This document shows positions 41,934 to 50,400 of a stretch of DNA of 64,000 bases, one piece after another. Source of the stretch: JBCCGG01 sp039029395 (GTDB taxonomy: Bacteria; Pseudomonadota; Alphaproteobacteria; Kiloniellales; JAKSDN01); assembly GCA_039029395.1 (NCBI GenBank), contig JBCCGG010000026.1:24224-88223 (forward strand). Reading direction: 5' to 3'. Position 1 is the stretch's first letter. The number at the start of each line of letters is the position of its first letter. The notes under the pieces were generated by a model. The model did not search any database and was not told the origin of the DNA. It saw nothing but the letters and a program-made list of their open reading frames with translations. Made by a program: the position numbers and the translations under genes.

Positions 41934-42222
41934 GGTTTCCCCCACTGGTTTTGATCGAACAGGGGGATCATCATCACATGGGAAAACTGTCATGACCAGA
42001 CACTTGGACGAAGTCCGAGGACGATTTCCATGACCGGTGCTGCCAATCGACCCTAGCGCGGTATCGCGCCGAGGGATCGCCCAATCACTGTCCGTCGTCC
42101 CTGGTCAAGTCTTTGCCGGGATGCGGCAATTATTGCCAATTGGGCGCGCTAGCCTCGGCCCGCCTCCCGGATCGGCTAAGATCCGCGGCGAACCTAGAAA
42201 TACAAGCTTGGAGTGGGCGGAT

Positions 42223-43689
42223 ATGGGCCGAGTGAAACCTGAAGACGTGCGCCGGGTCGCCGTGGTCGGCTGCGGCGTGATCGGCACCGGCTGGGCCGCC
42301 AACTTCCTGGCCCGTGGCCTGGAGGTGGTGGCGAGCGACCCGGCGCCGGGGGCCGAGGAAAAGCTGCGCGCCGGCATCGCCAACGCCTGGCCCGCGCTCC
42401 AGCGCCTGGGCCTCGCCTCCGACGCCGATCCCGGGCGTCTCACTTTCACCGCCGACCTGGCCGAGGCCGTCAAGGATGTCCAGTTCATCCAGGAAAGCGC
42501 GCCCGAGCGCGAAGATCTCAAGACCAATCTGATGGAGACGATCGACGCTTCGGCCGACCCCGAGGTGGTGATCGCCTCCAGCTCCTCGGGCCTGCTGCCG
42601 AGCCGCATCCAGCGCATGAGCGCCCATCCGGGGCGCATCGTGATCGGCCACCCCTTCAACCCGGTCTACCTGCTGCCCTTGGTCGAGGTCCTGGGCGGCG
42701 ACCAGACCGATCCGGCGGCGATCGATTGGGCGATCGCCTTCTATAACCACATCGGCAAGCGCGCGTTGCACGTGCGCACCGAGATCGCCGGCTATCTCTC
42801 CGATCGCCTGCAGGAGGCGATCTGGCGCGAGGCGCTCCACATGGTCAACGACGGGGTCGCCACGACCGAGGAGATCGACGCTGCGATCGTCCACGGCCCC
42901 GGCCTGCGCTGGGCCTTCATGGGGCCCTGCCTGACCTTCCATCTGGCCGGCGGCGAGGCCGGCATGGAGCACATGCTGGCCCAGTTCGGCCCGGCCTTGA
43001 AGCTGCCTTGGACCAAGCTGGAGGCGCCCGAGCTGACCGAGGAGCTGGCCGGCCGGGTGATCGCCGGCACCTCGGCCCAGGCAGCCAATCACACGGTGCG
43101 CGAGCTCGAGCGGGCGCGCGACAACGCCCTGATCGGCATCATGCGCGTGGTTGACAACTGGCGGGTCGAGCGTTTCGCCGAAGGCGGCGCCACTCCGCTG
43201 CAAGAGGGCGACCAGGTCGAGGCGCCGCTCACCACATTGCGCACACCGGTGCAACCAGACTGGGTCGACTACAACGGCCACATGAGCGAGGCCTGCTACC
43301 TGACCGCCTTCGGCTTCGGTTCCGACCAGCTGTTCCGCATGATCGGCATCGACGAGGCCTACCGTGCCGCCGGCCACTCGCTCTACACCGTTGAGTCCCA
43401 CCTGATGAACTACCGGGAGGTTTCGGACCGGGACCGCCTGCGCATCACCACCCAGCTGCTCGGCCTGGATGCCAAGCGGGTGCACATTTTCCATGCCATG
43501 TACACCGACGACGCCGAGGGCCACCTGGTGGCGACCGCGGAGCAGATGCTGCTGCACGTCGACACCTCGGGCCCGCGCACCGCGCCGATCGCGCCGGAGG
43601 TCCATGCCCGCTTGGCGCAAATCATGGCCGCCCACAAGGATCTGCCTAAGCCCGAGCAAGTCGGCCGGGTGATCGGCCTGCCGGGCTGA
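42223..43689 (+). CDS. L-carnitine 3-dehydrogenase fused to betainyl-CoA-type thioesterase
   Basis: A 488-residue fusion. Residues 1 to about 325 form a 3-hydroxyacyl-CoA-dehydrogenase-type NAD enzyme: VAVVGCGVIGTGWAANFLARGLEVVASD, SSSSGLLPSRIQ, VIGHPFNPVYLLPLVEV with the catalytic His, and PGLRWAFMGPCLTFHLAGGEAGM, the pattern of L-carnitine dehydrogenase. Residues from about 340 form a hotdog thioesterase with QPDWVDYNGHMSEACYLTAFG and SHLMNYREVSDRDRL. Known carnitine breakdown oxidises carnitine to 3-dehydrocarnitine, which is cleaved to betainyl-CoA and hydrolysed to glycine betaine; this protein covers the first and last reactions. The 3-dehydrocarnitine cleavage enzyme is not in the window. 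GGAG lies nine bases before the ATG. Confidence 0.85.
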   Translation: MGRVKPEDVRRVAVVGCGVIGTGWAANFLARGLEVVASDPAPGAEEKLRAGIANAWPALQRLGLASDADPGRLTFTADLAEAVKDVQFIQESAPEREDLKTNLMETIDASADPEVVIASSSSGLLPSRIQRMSAHPGRIVIGHPFNPVYLLPLVEVLGGDQTDPAAIDWAIAFYNHIGKRALHVRTEIAGYLSDRLQEAIWREALHMVNDGVATTEEIDAAIVHGPGLRWAFMGPCLTFHLAGGEAGMEHMLAQFGPALKLPWTKLEAPELTEELAGRVIAGTSAQAANHTVRELERARDNALIGIMRVVDNWRVERFAEGGATPLQEGDQVEAPLTTLRTPVQPDWVDYNGHMSEACYLTAFGFGSDQLFRMIGIDEAYRAAGHSLYTVESHLMNYREVSDRDRLRITTQLLGLDAKRVHIFHAMYTDDAEGHLVATAEQMLLHVDTSGPRTAPIAPEVHARLAQIMAAHKDLPKPEQVGRVIGLPG

Positions 43690-43705
43690 AGGAGGAGCTA
43701 GTCCC

Positions 43706-44866
43706 ATGCAATTCGAGCTTACGACCGAGCAGGCAATGGTGGTCGACAGTGTGCGCGCCTTCGTCAAGGCCGAACTGATTCCCCACGAGGACGAGGTCGA
43801 GCGGCTCGACCAGGTACCGCCGGACCTCGCCAAGGAGATCCGCCGCAAGGCGATCGAGAACGGCTTCTACGCCGCCAACATGCCCGAAGAGCTGGGCGGC
43901 GGCGGGCTCGACGCCTTGACCTTGACCCTCATGACCCGCGAGCTGGGCCGCGCTTCCATGGCCCTGCAGATGCTGGTCGCCCGCCCGTCCAACATCCTTC
44001 AGGCCTGCAAGGGCGATCAGGTCGAACGCTACCTGCTGCCCTGCGTCACCGGCGAGAAGGTCGAGTGCCTGGCGATGACCGAGCCGGGCGCCGGCTCCGA
44101 TTTGCGCTCTATGTCGACCAAGGCGGTGCGCGACGGCGACGACTACGTGATCAACGGCACCAAGCACTTCATCAGCCACGCCGATTGGGCCGACTTCGTG
44201 ATCCTCTTCGCCGCCAGCGGCGAGGAGGAGACGCCGCGCGGCATCCGCAAGAAGATCACGAGCTTCCTAATCGACATGGGCACGCCGGGCTTCGAGGTGC
44301 GCCAAGGCTACGACTGCGTCTCCCACCGCGGCTATCACAACTGGCAGCTGGTGTTCGACAACTGTCGGGTGCCGGCCAGCCAAATCCTCGGCGAGGCCGA
44401 CAAGGGCTTCGACGTGGCCAACGAGTGGCTCGCCGCGACCCGCCTGGAGGTCGCCGCCATGTGCCTGGGCCGGGCCCAGCGGGCGCTCGAGATGGCGGTC
44501 GAGTGGTGCGCGTCACGCAAGCAGTTCGGTCAGCCGATCGGCAAGTTCCAGGGCACCTCGTTCAAGCTGGCCGATATGGCAACGCAAATCGAGGCGACCG
44601 AGCTATTGACCTTGAAGTGCGCATGGAAGCTCGACCAGGGCACCATGACCGACATGGACGCCGCGATCGCCAAGCTGCACGCGACCGAGACCCTGGCCAT
44701 GGTGACCGACCACTGCGTGCAGGTCTTCGGCGGCATGGGCCTGATGCAGGAAACCCCGATCGTGCGCTTCTGGCGCGACGCCAGGGTCGAGCGCATCTGG
44801 GAGGGCACATCGGAGATCCAACGCCACATCATCTCCCGCTCCCTGCTGCGGCCGCTCGGCGCTTAA
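43706..44866 (+). CDS. Acyl-CoA dehydrogenase (CaiA-like/gamma-butyrobetainyl-CoA type)
   Basis: A 386-residue flavoprotein desaturating an acyl-CoA, with electrons going to ETF. Motifs are MPEELGGGGLDALT, the FAD site CLAMTEPGAGSDLRSM, GTKHFISHADWADFVI, ASRKQFGQPIGKFQGTSFKLADMA, VFGGMGL and the C-terminal IWEGTSEIQRHIISR. Placed between carnitine dehydrogenase and a CoA ligase, it most likely acts on gamma-butyrobetainyl-CoA or a similar betaine thioester (inference). It starts 16 bp after the fusion gene and ends 6 bp before the ligase gene. Confidence 0.85.
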   Translation: MQFELTTEQAMVVDSVRAFVKAELIPHEDEVERLDQVPPDLAKEIRRKAIENGFYAANMPEELGGGGLDALTLTLMTRELGRASMALQMLVARPSNILQACKGDQVERYLLPCVTGEKVECLAMTEPGAGSDLRSMSTKAVRDGDDYVINGTKHFISHADWADFVILFAASGEEETPRGIRKKITSFLIDMGTPGFEVRQGYDCVSHRGYHNWQLVFDNCRVPASQILGEADKGFDVANEWLAATRLEVAAMCLGRAQRALEMAVEWCASRKQFGQPIGKFQGTSFKLADMATQIEATELLTLKCAWKLDQGTMTDMDAAIAKLHATETLAMVTDHCVQVFGGMGLMQETPIVRFWRDARVERIWEGTSEIQRHIISRSLLRPLGA

Positions 44867-44872
44867 GCGGCC

Positions 44873-46945
44873 ATGGCGCCGGCACCCCACCGACTGCATC
44901 GCTTGCTCAGCCCCCGCCATCTGGCGGTGATCGGCGGCGAGAGCGCGCGCATCGTGGTCGAGCAGTGCCGGGAGATCGGCTTTCCCGGCGAGATCTGGCC
45001 GGTCAATCCGCGCCGGGACGAAATCGCCGGCTTGCCCTGCTATCCTTCCCTATCGGCCTTGCCGGAGGCGCCCGACGCGGCCTTCGTCGGCGTGCCCCGG
45101 GAGGCGACGATCGACGTGGTCGGCGAGCTGGCGGCGCTGGGGGCCGGCGGCGCGGTCTGCTACGCCGCCGGTTTCGCCGAGTGCGGGGCGGAGGGCGCCG
45201 CCCTGCAGGAGCGCCTGGTCTCGGCGGCCGGCGACATGCCCGTCTCCGGACCCAACTGCTACGGCCTGATTAACCACCTGGACGGCGCCGCACTCTGGCC
45301 CGAGGGGGACGGCTGCGGGCGGATTGAGCGCGGCGTCGCCCTGGTAATGCAGAGCGGCAACATCGCCCTGAACCTGACCATGCAGCAGCGCTCCCTGCCG
45401 ATCGCCTATGTGATCTCGGCCGGCAACCAGGCCTGTCTCGGGCTTGGCGACTATGTGGACGCCCTGATCGAGGACCCGCGGGTCAGCGCCATCGGGCTCT
45501 ATATCGAGGGCCTAACCGACGTGCCCGGCTTTGCCAAGGCCGCCGCGCGGGCGCTGGAGAAGGGCGTGCCCCTGGTCGCGCTCAAGACCGGCAACTCCGA
45601 GATGGGCGCGCGCATCGCGCTCAGCCACACGAGTTCCCTGGCCGGCACCGAAACGCTCTACGACGCGCTCTTCGATCGCCTGGGCGTGCTCCGGGTCAAG
45701 ACCCTGGGCGCCTTCATCGAGACCCTGAAATACTTCGCGGTCGCGCCGCCGCTCGCCGGCAACCGGCTGGCGGTTACTTGCTGCTCGGGCGGCGAGGCTT
45801 CGCTGGCGGCCGATCTGGCGGCCGATCTGGGGCTCGATCTGCCGTCGCTCACCGAGGTTCAGATCGCGGAGATGAGCGAGGTGCTCTCCGACATCGTCAC
45901 GATCGCCAACCCGCTCGACTACAACACCGTGGTATGGGGCAACCGGGACGGCTTGACCCGGGCCTTCACCAGCCTGGTGGCGGGCGAGGTCGACGGCGCC
46001 GTACTGCTGATCGACTACCCCCACCCGGAGACCCGGGGCTACGCCGCCTGGGACGTGGCCAGCGAGGCGCTGATCGCGGCCAGCGCCGGGACCGGGGTCC
46101 AGCCGGTGCTGCTCAGCACCTTGCCGGAGCTGCTGCCCAGATCCGTGCGCGAGGACGCAATCGCGCGCGGTGCGGTGCCCCTGCAAGGCTTGGACGAGGG
46201 CTTCACCGCCCTCTCGCTTGCCGCCCGCTACGGCGTGGCCCGGCGCAGTGGCAATGTGCCTGCCGAGCTACTGGTGCCCGGCGAGTTGCCCTGTCCGGCC
46301 GTCACCTTGGACGAGTGGGAGAGCAAGCAGCGCCTGGCGGCCTACGGCCTGGCCGCGCCCGAGGGCCGACTGGTCGCAGCAGAGGCGGCACCCGTTGAGG
46401 CCGCCAAGATCGGCTTTCCCGTGGTGCTTAAGGCGGTCTCCGCCGACCTTGCCCACAAGACCGAGGCCGGCGCCGTGGCGCTCAATCTTGAGAGCGACCA
46501 GGCGGTTGCCGAGGCCGTGGCGCGTATGGCGCCGCTCGGCGCCGAGAGATTTCTGGTCGAACGCATGGTCACCGACGGGGTCGCCGAGCTGATCCTGGGC
46601 ATCCAGCGCGACCCACAGTTCGGCCTGGTGCTGGTGATCGGCTCGGGCGGCGTGCTGGTTGAGCTGATGGCCGACAGCCGCAGCCTCCTGCTGCCCACCA
46701 ACCGGGACCAGGTGATGGCCGCCCTGGAGAGCCTCAAGGGCTTCAAGTTGCTAACCGGCTTTCGCGGCCGAGCGGCCGGCGACGTCGAGGCCGTTGTCGA
46801 GGCCGCCCTGGCGCTCGCGCGCTTCGCCCAGGACCACGCCGAGCGTCTGGCCGAGCTCGATGTCAATCCGCTGATCGTGCGCCCCGCCGGCCACGGCGTT
46901 GTGGTCGCCGATGCTTTGATCCGACTGGCCGATGAAGGAGAGTGA
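44873..46945 (+). CDS. Acyl-CoA synthetase (ADP-forming)
   Basis: A 690-residue single-chain NDP-forming CoA ligase. The N-terminal CoA-binding Rossmann part has HLAVIGGESA, CYAAGFAECG and SGPNCYGLIN. A succinyl-CoA-synthetase-like part has LVMQSGNIALNLT and the phospho-His motif ALSHTSSLAG. The C-terminal ATP-grasp part holds PVVLKAVSADLAHKTEAGAV and ELILGIQRDPQFGLVLVIGSGGVLVEL. It likely activates the substrate of the neighbouring dehydrogenase, taking the place CaiC (AMP-forming) holds in E. coli. The substrate is inferred from operon context only. Confidence 0.85.
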   Translation: MAPAPHRLHRLLSPRHLAVIGGESARIVVEQCREIGFPGEIWPVNPRRDEIAGLPCYPSLSALPEAPDAAFVGVPREATIDVVGELAALGAGGAVCYAAGFAECGAEGAALQERLVSAAGDMPVSGPNCYGLINHLDGAALWPEGDGCGRIERGVALVMQSGNIALNLTMQQRSLPIAYVISAGNQACLGLGDYVDALIEDPRVSAIGLYIEGLTDVPGFAKAAARALEKGVPLVALKTGNSEMGARIALSHTSSLAGTETLYDALFDRLGVLRVKTLGAFIETLKYFAVAPPLAGNRLAVTCCSGGEASLAADLAADLGLDLPSLTEVQIAEMSEVLSDIVTIANPLDYNTVVWGNRDGLTRAFTSLVAGEVDGAVLLIDYPHPETRGYAAWDVASEALIAASAGTGVQPVLLSTLPELLPRSVREDAIARGAVPLQGLDEGFTALSLAARYGVARRSGNVPAELLVPGELPCPAVTLDEWESKQRLAAYGLAAPEGRLVAAEAAPVEAAKIGFPVVLKAVSADLAHKTEAGAVALNLESDQAVAEAVARMAPLGAERFLVERMVTDGVAELILGIQRDPQFGLVLVIGSGGVLVELMADSRSLLLPTNRDQVMAALESLKGFKLLTGFRGRAAGDVEAVVEAALALARFAQDHAERLAELDVNPLIVRPAGHGVVVADALIRLADEGE

Positions 46946-46947
46946 CA

Positions 46948-47727
46948 ATGACCGAATCCCTGCACGTCTCGCTCAACGACGGCATCCTGGAGGTCACCCT
47001 GGATCGGCCCAAGGCGAATGCGATCGACGCCGCGACCAGCCGGCGCATGGGTGAGCTCTTTATGAGATTTCGCGACGACCCCGCCCAACGGGTTGCGATC
47101 CTGACCGGCGCCGGGCGCTTCTTCTCGGCCGGCTGGGACCTAAAGGCGGCCGCCGAAGGCGAGGGTCTGGAAGAGGACCACGGGCCGGGCGGCTTCGCCG
47201 GGCTTACCCAGCTGTTCGACCTGGACAAGCCGGTGATCGCCGCGGTCAACGGGCTGGCGGTCGGCGGCGGCTTTGAGCTGGCGCTTTGCTGCGATCTCAT
47301 GGTGGCCGCCGAGGAGGCCGCCTTCTTCCTGCCCGAGACCCGGGTCGGCGTGGCGCCCGACGCCGGTTGTTTCCGCCTGCCAGAGCGCCTGCCGCGCGCC
47401 ATCGCGCTCGAGATGCTGATGACCGGCCGACGCATGGACGCGGCAGAGGCGGCGCGCTGGGGCCTGGTCAACGCCGTGGTGCCGGGCGACCAGCTGGGCG
47501 CCAAGGCTCGGGCGCTGGCCCAAGAGATCGTCCGCGGCGCGCCGCTCGCCGTCGCCGCCATAAAGGAGCTGGTGCGCGGCCGGGGCAGCCACGATCTGGA
47601 AGAATGCTACCGGCGTCAGACCGCCGGCCAGTTCCCCGCCTACGCCCGCATGGCCGCCTCCGAGGACGCCGAGGAGGGCCCGCGCGCCTTCGCCGAGAAA
47701 CGCGACCCGGTGTGGCGCGGGCGCTAG
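46948..47727 (+). CDS. Enoyl-CoA hydratase (CaiD-like)
   Basis: A 259-residue crotonase-fold enzyme. The oxyanion-hole segments are GAGRFFSAGWDLKAAAEG and NGLAVGGGFELALCCDLMVA, followed by EEAAFFLPETRVGVAPDAGCFRLPERL with the Glu positions of the hydratase active site, then the A-G RRMDAAEAARWGLVN region. In context it would hydrate crotonobetainyl-CoA to carnitinyl-CoA. The ATG at 46948 has AAGGAG seven bases upstream; a GTG six bases earlier is less well placed. It is the last gene of the four-gene operon. Confidence 0.85.
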   Translation: MTESLHVSLNDGILEVTLDRPKANAIDAATSRRMGELFMRFRDDPAQRVAILTGAGRFFSAGWDLKAAAEGEGLEEDHGPGGFAGLTQLFDLDKPVIAAVNGLAVGGGFELALCCDLMVAAEEAAFFLPETRVGVAPDAGCFRLPERLPRAIALEMLMTGRRMDAAEAARWGLVNAVVPGDQLGAKARALAQEIVRGAPLAVAAIKELVRGRGSHDLEECYRRQTAGQFPAYARMAASEDAEEGPRAFAEKRDPVWRGR

Positions 47728-47769
47728 CGCGCTCTAGACGCAATCCTCCGCCGGAACTACCATCTTAGG

Positions 47770-48081
47770 GTGTGGGTTCCCGATCGCACTTGGCAGACCA
47801 CCATCGCCGTTGTCGCGATGATGGTGAACTACTACCTCCTCTCCTGGGTGTGGGACGCGACGGTCGATAAGGACGACCAGGGCCGGCTGCAGCCTGTCGA
47901 GGCCGTTGGGACGGAGTTCTACCTTCTCTCTGGTTTGCTGCTCGCGTCGTGCCTCGGAATGGCGGTACTCATCCGCTACCCGAGCAGCGATGTGCGCTGG
48001 GGTGCGCGCATCCTGTTCTGCCTGCTGCCGGCGCTGGCCGGGCTATATTTCTTGGCCAAAGAGCTCGGATTAGTGGGCTGA
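47770..48081 (+). CDS. Small membrane protein, unknown
   Basis: A 103-residue protein starting at a GTG, with three hydrophobic segments (about 10-28, 52-67 and 80-97) and a short acidic loop (DATVDKDDQGRLQ). I do not recognise the family. It follows the hydratase by 42 bp and could be read from the same transcript. No good ribosome binding site is seen; the start is uncertain. Confidence 0.5.
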   Translation: MWVPDRTWQTTIAVVAMMVNYYLLSWVWDATVDKDDQGRLQPVEAVGTEFYLLSGLLLASCLGMAVLIRYPSSDVRWGARILFCLLPALAGLYFLAKELGLVG

Positions 48082-48187
48082 CAGGGTCACAATTCACCTC
48101 AGAGGATAAAAGTGTGTGGTGCGAAGAGCCGCCCGGCCAAAAGTTCGATGTTGACGGACTATGCTGGACACCGCCGCCAGCGCTTGG

Positions 48188-48364
48188 GAGTGGCGGTATC
48201 TCCCAGAGCGCGCCAGCGAGCTGACCGGTGACGGCGGCCAGGGTGTCGGCGTCGTCGCCCAGGTTGGCGGCTAGCAGCAAGGCCTCCTAGAACGTTTGCG
48301 CGTCGCCGACCGCCAACCCCAGTAGGGCGCCAGCCGCCCGGTCTCTTCTTGCCGCGTCGTTCAC
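48188..48364 (-). pseudogene. Remnant of an ADP-ribosylglycohydrolase
   Basis: On the minus strand a GTG at 48364 opens a frame reading NDAARRDRAAGALLGLAVGDA, the N-terminus of ADP-ribosylglycohydrolases. This is followed after four codons by a TAG (48289-48287) and then EALLLAANLGDDADTLAAVTGQLAGALW, which belongs to the C-terminal part of the same family (NLGDDADT is the metal-binding motif). The two ends are joined in frame with the middle (about 200 residues in intact members) missing. It is a deletion derivative plus a nonsense change, so not functional. Nothing else convincing lies from 48082 to 48567. Confidence 0.75.
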
Positions 48365-48567
48365 TGCCTCGGCTGCTCCTGCTTGAAACTGTGCTAGGGT
48401 AGACCTGCACATTGTGTGATGTGATCTGGGCCCAAGGCCACCCGCTTGCGCGGTGTTAAGACTCTGTCAAGGATGATGGCTTCATCTTGCCTTAGGGCTT
48501 CGCGGGCGCGGAGATTGCCCGCTTTTGTGGCTTGCCAGGCCGATTCGAAAGGGCGCCAGAGGACCGG

Positions 48568-50400
48568 ATGACGCTCAAGACTGCCTTTGAGAAGTCGCAG
48601 ATCTATCTGATGGCGCTCATCCTGTGCCTGATCTATCACGCCTACATCACTCATGCCATCGAGCCACCGCCGATCGCCACCGGCGAGCTGATGGGCAACG
48701 ACAGCTACATGCGCCTGATCCGGGTTCAGCTGCTGGGCGAGGGCGGCGCCTGGTACGACGGTATCATTCCGCGCGACAACGCGCCCTACGGCACGGAGCT
48801 GCACTGGACCCGGCCGTTCGACGTACTGCTACTGGCCGGTGCCTGGGCGCTCGAGCCGTTCCTGGGTTTCCGCCAGGGGCTCTACTGGTGGGGCGTGGTG
48901 GTCACGCCGCTGCTCCATATCAGCCTGGTCCTGGCCATGGTCTGGGCGGTGGCGCCACTCTATTCCGACGGTTTCCGGCGCTTCCTGCTGGTCGTCGGCC
49001 TGCTGCTTCAGCCCCTGCTTTACGGTCTTGCGCGCTGGGCCAGGCCCGACCATCACACGCTGGTGTTTCTGGTCTTCGTGGTCATGCTCGGGCTCATGCT
49101 GCGCCTGCTGCTGGCGCCGCCCGACCGGCGCCGTGGGCTGCTGGCCGGTGCCAGCGTCGGGCTCGGGCTGTGGCTCACCATGGAGTTCTTGCTCGGCCTG
49201 CTGATGGTCCACGCGACGCTTGGCCTCTTGTGGCTGCTCGGGCGGCCCGGCATGGCAAAGCGCGGCCTGTGGCTCTCGATTGGCCTCTTCGCCATGGTGC
49301 TGTTCGCCCTGGTGGTCGAGCGGCCGCCGGCCGGCTGGCTGGTGGCCGAGTACGACCGGATTTCCATCGTCCACCTGCTGGTCGCGCTGCTCGGCCTTGG
49401 AGTCTGGGCCCTGATCGGACGGCTCGAGGGTCTAAGCGGGTTGCCCGGCAGCCTGGTCGGCCGCGGTATCGTTCTGGGGCTTTGTGGCGCGACCGCCGGG
49501 GCGATCTTGGCGCTGGTCTATCCGGAGTTCCTGCTCGGCCCGAACTTGGCCAGCGATCCGGTGGTCAAGTACTCCTACATGGACCGGATCGAGGAGCTGC
49601 AGCCGATCTGGCCGCGCAACGTCGACCAGATCCCCCAGGCCCTGGCCTATTTCGGCAACGCGCTGATCGTCGTGCCCTATCTGCTGTTCGTGCTGCTGCG
49701 CGAGCGTACGCGCGAGGGCTGGGATGGCTGGCTGATGGTCGCTGTCGGCGTGTTGATCTGCCTGCCGGTCGGCCTGGCGATCCACCGCTTCGGCCACTAC
49801 GCCGCGCTGTTGCTGGTGATCGGGCTGGCGGACCTGCTTGGGCGCTGCACCGATGCCCTGGAGCGGGTCTCCAACCTGTTGCTGCGCACCCTGTTCCGGG
49901 CCGGCGCGATCAATGCTGGCCTGTTCGGCTTCGTGATCCTGAAGGCGGCGATGAACGACGCCTCGGCGGCCGAGACCAGCGGCGAGGAAGCCGCCAAGAG
50001 CTGCGATCTGATGGAGATCGTTGCCGATCTGGGGGCGCCCGATGCCCTGGGCGCCGAGCCCACGATCGTTCTGGCGCATCCCGATTTGGGCTCCAAGATC
50101 ATTTACTTCACGCCCCATGGCTCGGTCGGCTCGCCCTACCACAGAAATGTGGCCGGGATCCGGGATTCTCTGCTCTTCTTAATGGCTGAGGACGAGTCCG
50201 AGGCCCGCCAGATCGTCGAGCAAAGGGGCGTTGGCCTGGTGCTGGTCTGCCCGGGCGACGGCCGCAAGATGTATGGCACCGCCGAGCGCGACAACCTCTT
50301 CGAGCGGCTTATGGCGGGGTCGAGCCCGGCGTGGCTCGCCGAGGTCGAGCTGCCGGCCGAGCGCGGCGAGGGTTATCGGATCTATCGGGTCGTGCCATGA
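48568..50400 (+). CDS. GT-C-like multi-pass membrane protein (STT3-type), paralog A
   Basis: A 610-residue protein with about 11-12 transmembrane helices and a C-terminal soluble domain. The first loop reads GNDSYMRLIRVQLL, GGAWYDGIIPRDNAPYG and HWTRPFDVLLLAGAW, then ARWARPDHHTLVFLVFV. A D-x-Y-M-R acidic loop after helix 1 is typical of GT-C glycosyltransferases such as STT3/PglB, which use polyprenyl-linked sugars. The C-terminal part (IVLAHPDLGSKIIYF, GVGLVLVCPG) is shared with paralog B at 61.6-63.5 kb. Its ATGA overlap with the GT2 gene couples them. The exact reaction is unknown. The ATG at 48568 removes a 12-residue non-conserved extension. Confidence 0.7.
   Translation: MTLKTAFEKSQIYLMALILCLIYHAYITHAIEPPPIATGELMGNDSYMRLIRVQLLGEGGAWYDGIIPRDNAPYGTELHWTRPFDVLLLAGAWALEPFLGFRQGLYWWGVVVTPLLHISLVLAMVWAVAPLYSDGFRRFLLVVGLLLQPLLYGLARWARPDHHTLVFLVFVVMLGLMLRLLLAPPDRRRGLLAGASVGLGLWLTMEFLLGLLMVHATLGLLWLLGRPGMAKRGLWLSIGLFAMVLFALVVERPPAGWLVAEYDRISIVHLLVALLGLGVWALIGRLEGLSGLPGSLVGRGIVLGLCGATAGAILALVYPEFLLGPNLASDPVVKYSYMDRIEELQPIWPRNVDQIPQALAYFGNALIVVPYLLFVLLRERTREGWDGWLMVAVGVLICLPVGLAIHRFGHYAALLLVIGLADLLGRCTDALERVSNLLLRTLFRAGAINAGLFGFVILKAAMNDASAAETSGEEAAKSCDLMEIVADLGAPDALGAEPTIVLAHPDLGSKIIYFTPHGSVGSPYHRNVAGIRDSLLFLMAEDESEARQIVEQRGVGLVLVCPGDGRKMYGTAERDNLFERLMAGSSPAWLAEVELPAERGEGYRIYRVVP

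Noticed and set aside
46170..46592. Arg/Pro-rich plus-strand frames inside the CoA ligase gene
   Set aside because: Shifted readings of a well-supported gene, with no start signal or similarity.
48082..48187. IS end or small RNA downstream of the small membrane gene
   Set aside because: The sequence has a mobile-element flavour by eye, but no repeat, inverted end or promoter-terminator pair could be shown.
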